From Rudaea sp. (GTDB lineage: Bacteria; Pseudomonadota; Gammaproteobacteria; Xanthomonadales; Rhodanobacteraceae): a DNA stretch of 8,023 nucleotides. The translations under genes were made by a program, and so were the position numbers. The number at the start of each line of letters is the position of its first letter. Position 1 is the stretch's first letter. Of this stretch, positions 5,695 through 8,023 are shown piece after piece. The DNA lies in the NCBI GenBank assembly GCA_025934455.1, contig JAICYA010000073.1, positions 1 through 8,023 on the forward strand, given 5' to 3'. The notes below the pieces were generated by a model. It saw nothing but the letters and a program-made list of their open reading frames with translations, searched no databases and was not told where the DNA came from.

Positions 5695-6495
5695 ATGACC
5701 ATCAAGATTTCCCACAAGATCAAGGGCTACAGCGTCGCCAAACCCGGCGCGGATGCCAACGCACCCGCGCTCGGCCCCAACCCACGCGACACGATCGAGG
5801 TGCCGAAGGCCGAAGTCATCCAGATGCACGAGAAGGTCGAGCGTCCGGAGGTACTGATAGGCGCCACCTACAAGATCCGCTCGCCGCTGGTCGAACACGC
5901 CATGTACGTGACGATCAACGACATCGTGCTCAATCAGGGCACGGAATACGAGTTGCGCCGGCCGTTCGAGATCTTCATCAACTCGAAGAACATGGATCAC
6001 TTCCAGTGGATCGTGGCGCTCACGCGCATCATGTCCGCCGTGTTCCGCAAGGGTGGCGACGTCACGTTCATCGTCGAGGAGCTCAGGGCCGTGTTCGATC
6101 CGCGCGGCGGCTACTTCAAGGCCGGCGGGGTGTACATGCCGTCGATCGTGGCCGAGTTGGGCGCGATCGTCGAGCAGCATCTGAAGATGATCGGCCTGCT
6201 GCACGATCCGGAACTGTCGCCCGAACAGCGCAAGCTGATCGCCGACAAGCGCGCGGCCTACGAGTCGCGTACGAGGGACGCAAAAAAAAAGTCTGAAATA
6301 GGCACGGCCGGGGAAATGGGCGGAGCAATGGTCGAATCCGCTCCTACCGCGGGCGAGAGCCTGCCATCCGCGCCGGAATCCGCCGGCGCCTTTCCGCCCG
6401 GCGCGACGCTGTGCCACAAGTGCAATACCAACGCCGTCATCATCATGGACGGCTGCGCGACGTGCCTGAACTGCGGCTACAGCAAGTGCGGGTGA
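5695..6495 (+). CDS. nrdJb: Class II ribonucleotide reductase accessory part NrdJb (TSCPD domain and Cys-rich redox tail)
   Basis: 266 residues. Residues 50-165 match the TSCPD-type C-terminal domain of NrdJ: LIGATYKIRSP (54-64), MYVTIND (70-76), PFEIFINSKNMDHFQWIVAL (90-109), AVFRKGGDVTFIVEEL (115-130), FDPRGGYFKAGG (134-145). The last 27 residues hold six cysteines: C240, C243, C254, C257, C260 and C265. They are arranged CHKC, ten residues, CATCLNC, GYSKCG, like the zinc-binding and dithiol tail of single-chain NrdJ enzymes. Expected role: the tail re-reduces the Cys105/Cys335 disulfide of NrdJa, passing electrons from thioredoxin or glutaredoxin. A low-complexity linker (197-236, alanine, glycine and serine rich) joins the two parts and begins at a nine-A run. 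No good Shine-Dalgarno sequence precedes the ATG at 5695, unlike its neighbours, so translation may be weak or coupled. It ends 7 bases before the proposed hslR start. Confidence 0.92.
   Translation: MTIKISHKIKGYSVAKPGADANAPALGPNPRDTIEVPKAEVIQMHEKVERPEVLIGATYKIRSPLVEHAMYVTINDIVLNQGTEYELRRPFEIFINSKNMDHFQWIVALTRIMSAVFRKGGDVTFIVEELRAVFDPRGGYFKAGGVYMPSIVAELGAIVEQHLKMIGLLHDPELSPEQRKLIADKRAAYESRTRDAKKKSEIGTAGEMGGAMVESAPTAGESLPSAPESAGAFPPGATLCHKCNTNAVIIMDGCATCLNCGYSKCG
6282..6290 (+). other. Nine-A homopolymer inside nrdJb
   Basis: A9 encodes Lys197-Lys199 (with the last A of Ala196 and the G that follows), at the junction between the TSCPD domain and the linker to the Cys-rich tail. One alternative reading frame stops at TGA 6294-6296 and the other at TAG 6299-6301. 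Any slippage of one base, by polymerase or ribosome, would therefore yield a protein of about 200 residues without the redox tail. Confidence 0.6.
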
Positions 6496-6505
6496 GAACC
6501 CTCTG
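6491..6505 (+). promoter_or_regulatory. Ribosome binding site and proposed CTG start of hslR
   Basis: GGTGA (6491-6495), which overlaps the nrdJb stop codon, is complementary to the 16S rRNA 3' end and lies 7 bases before CTG at 6503. In this frame there is no ATG, GTG or TTG between the upstream stop (6467-6469) and GTG 6548, and 6548 is too far downstream to include the conserved VRLD residues of the S4 domain. Confidence 0.5.
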
Positions 6506-6913
6506 AACGACACCGTTGCACCGCAGGCAACCGGCGTACGTCTAGACGTGTGGCTGTGGGCCGCGCGTTTTTTCAAGACGCGCGCGCTGGCCAAGCAGGC
6601 GATTGAAGGCGGCAAGATCCGCATCCACGAAGGCAACGGCAAACCGTCCAAACTGCTGCGTGCCGGCGACCGCCTGCGCATCGCGCGCGGCGACGAGCAA
6701 TTCGAAGTCGATGTGCTCGTGCTGATCGCGCAGCGTGGTTCCGCCGGCGCGGCGCAGACGTGCTATTGCGAAACCGAAGCCAGCCGCACCGCGCGGGTGC
6801 AGGCGGCCGAACAGCGGCGGTTGGCGGGCGCGGGTTACACACGCCCGCCGACCAAACCCGATAAACGCGCGCGCCGGTTGATCCAGGCACTGGGCGATAT
6901 CGACGCGCTGTAG
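6503..6913 (+). CDS. hslR: Ribosome-associated heat shock protein Hsp15 (S4 domain)
   Basis: 136 residues from the proposed CTG start; E. coli Hsp15 has 133. Role (family knowledge): binds free 50S subunits that carry nascent peptidyl-tRNA after premature dissociation and helps rescue stalled translation under heat stress. The S4 RNA-binding fold starts with GVRLDVWLWAARFFKTRAL (about 11-29) and continues IEGGKIRIHEGNGKPSKLLRAGDRLRI (34-60); the C-terminal part is basic (PDKRARRLI), as in the family. A start at GTG 6548 gives 121 residues but removes the conserved VRLD strand and has no proper ribosome binding site. Translation is probably coupled to nrdJb, only 7 bases upstream. The product is cytoplasmic. 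The gene identity is secure; the start is less so. Confidence 0.9.
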   Translation: MNDTVAPQATGVRLDVWLWAARFFKTRALAKQAIEGGKIRIHEGNGKPSKLLRAGDRLRIARGDEQFEVDVLVLIAQRGSAGAAQTCYCETEASRTARVQAAEQRRLAGAGYTRPPTKPDKRARRLIQALGDIDAL

Positions 6914-6985
6914 CGCCAAGCGTGTCGCAATTCGCACCCGACTGGCGTTGACTCGTCTAGGCTACGAACACTTCCGGAGTTCGAG
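6914..6985. other. hslR to lyase-like gene gap
   Basis: Seventy-two bases. A TTGACT at 6948-6953 could be a -35 but has no matching -10 at 17 bases. cgcca (6914-6918) and tggcg (6943-6947) could close a long loop, too weak to call a terminator. GGAG at 6976-6979, 6 bases before ATG 6986, is a good ribosome binding site. Confidence 0.3.
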
Positions 6986-8023
6986 ATGACCATGACGGGC
7001 AGAATCTGGCTGCTGATCGGACTGCTGGCGGCGCTGCCAGCCCAGGCGGCTATCGATATCGACTTGTCGTATGTCGATCAGAACTCGGCCGAATTCACGC
7101 GCTTCAAGAATTACGTGGATGTCGCCATCGCGGGCAATCCGGATTACGGCTTTTCCGCCGCCGATGCGGCCTACCTGTACAAGCTGACCGGTCAAGGTCA
7201 GTACGCGACGTTGGCGGTTGCAACGGTTGAAGCACAAGTGTCCGCAGCGGAAACCGTGATCGCCGGCGGTGGGCGGCCGGAGATTTCCAACGACTCGTAT
7301 CTGGAAGTCGGTTCTATGATCGAGGACCTGGCGCTCACCTACGACTGGTGCGCGGATCACGTTTCCCCTGCCCAACGCACACGCTGGGCAGCCTACGCCG
7401 AACAGGCGGTGTGGAACGTCTGGCATGCCGACACCGCGCAATGGGGCGGGCATGCATTTGCGTGGAGCGGCTGGGGCGTGGACGATCCGGCCAACAACTA
7501 CCACTACAGCTTCCTGCGTGCGACGTTGTATTGGGGCCTCGCATCCAACAACACAAACTGGCTGAATCTGCTCACGACCGCGAAATGGCCCGAGCAGGAA
7601 GCCTACACCGCAACCATTCCCGGCGGTGGCAGCCAGGAAGGCACGGCGTATGGTCTTTCGCACCGAGATTTGTTCATGCTGTATCGCGTCTGGCGCGACG
7701 CGACCGGCACCGATATCGCCAATGCCAACACGCATCTGACCGACAGCATCCAGTGGTGGATCCATGCCACGGTACCGACGCTCGACCGGGTTGCCGCGAT
7801 CGGCGACCAGGCGCGCGTCTCCGAACCGGTGATCTACGACTACCATCGGCACCTGATGCTCGAGGCACGCAACCTCACGAACGATGCGACCGCGCGGGAA
7901 AACGCCTCGTGGTGGCTGCATTCGATTTCCGATCAGGACATGCAGAGCAGTTTCAATTACCGGCACAACCTGCTCTCGGCCGGCGCTGCAGGTGCGCCAC
8001 CCGCAGCGCTGACCTACTACGCC
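6986..8023 (+). CDS. Secreted heparinase II/III-like (alpha/alpha-toroid) protein, N-terminal 346 residues
   Basis: Open from ATG 6986 to the right edge (346 codons, no stop), so the 3' end is missing. Residues 1-22 are a signal peptide (TGRIWLLIGLLAALPAQAA) with cleavage expected after AQA or AQAA. The rest is rich in aromatic residues and alpha-helical: SYLEVGSMIEDLALTYDWC (104-122), NNYHYSFLRATLYWGLA (170-186), GGGSQEGTAYG (213-223), IQWWIHATVPTLDRVAAIGD (255-274), YDYHRHLMLEA (284-294). This pattern, with His/Tyr clusters at helix ends and an EGT-Y-G loop, recalls the catalytic toroid of heparinase II/III and alginate-lyase-type polysaccharide lyases. I could not match it to one named family, so the lyase call is tentative and the substrate unknown. 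GGAG 6 bases upstream supports the start; a second ATG lies two codons later. It appears unrelated in function to hslR and may be separately transcribed. Confidence 0.6.
   Translation, partial: MTMTGRIWLLIGLLAALPAQAAIDIDLSYVDQNSAEFTRFKNYVDVAIAGNPDYGFSAADAAYLYKLTGQGQYATLAVATVEAQVSAAETVIAGGGRPEISNDSYLEVGSMIEDLALTYDWCADHVSPAQRTRWAAYAEQAVWNVWHADTAQWGGHAFAWSGWGVDDPANNYHYSFLRATLYWGLASNNTNWLNLLTTAKWPEQEAYTATIPGGGSQEGTAYGLSHRDLFMLYRVWRDATGTDIANANTHLTDSIQWWIHATVPTLDRVAAIGDQARVSEPVIYDYHRHLMLEARNLTNDATARENASWWLHSISDQDMQSSFNYRHNLLSAGAAGAPPAALTYYA

Noticed and set aside
6962..7966. Open frame of 334 codons on the minus strand opposite the secreted lyase-like gene
   Set aside because: The plus strand has a good ribosome binding site, a signal peptide and a coherent fold pattern; the antisense frame has none of these.

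Overview
The window looks like chromosomal DNA from a GC-rich gammaproteobacterium, most likely of the Lysobacterales (Xanthomonas/Lysobacter/Rhodanobacter relatives). This is inferred from the strong G/C third-position bias, the split class II ribonucleotide reductase (NrdJa/NrdJb), the lysine-rich histone H1-like protein and the Hsp15 gene. No rRNA, tRNA, transposase, phage gene or CRISPR array was seen.

Left arm, minus strand. A PstS-type phosphate-binding protein (2-850, running off the left edge) lies 97 bases downstream of a two-PDZ periplasmic HtrA/DegQ serine protease (948-2342). The protease has a good ribosome binding site and a candidate ECF sigma (sigmaE-like) promoter just upstream.

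Divergent regulatory region, 2343-2816. This stretch has no gene. It holds the protease promoter on one strand. On the other strand is a sigma70 promoter with a perfect TTGACA and upstream A-tracts. It is followed by a clear NrdR box, a weaker second NrdR-like site 32 bases downstream, and a leader of about 250 bases with several GC-rich hairpins, the last followed by five T residues.

Right arm, plus strand. The order is nrdJa (catalytic subunit, 2817-4967), a lysine/alanine-rich H1-like gene (5072-5632), nrdJb (TSCPD domain plus cysteine-rich tail, 5695-6495) and hslR (Hsp15, 6503-6913). Next comes the first 346 codons of a secreted, probably heparinase II/III-like (polysaccharide lyase fold) protein (6986 to the right edge). 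nrdJa and nrdJb should together form one adenosylcobalamin-dependent ribonucleotide reductase: NrdJa carries the radical-site and active-site cysteines, and NrdJb carries the C-terminal cysteines expected to re-reduce them. A DNA-binding, histone-like gene sits between the two halves of the enzyme. A strong hairpin lies in the gap before nrdJb, and a nine-A tract lies inside nrdJb just before its redox tail.

The most interesting unit is this NrdR-controlled nrdJa / H1-like / nrdJb / hslR cluster. It would couple dNTP synthesis to nucleoid packing and stress-related translation factors, with several sites that could set subunit ratios.
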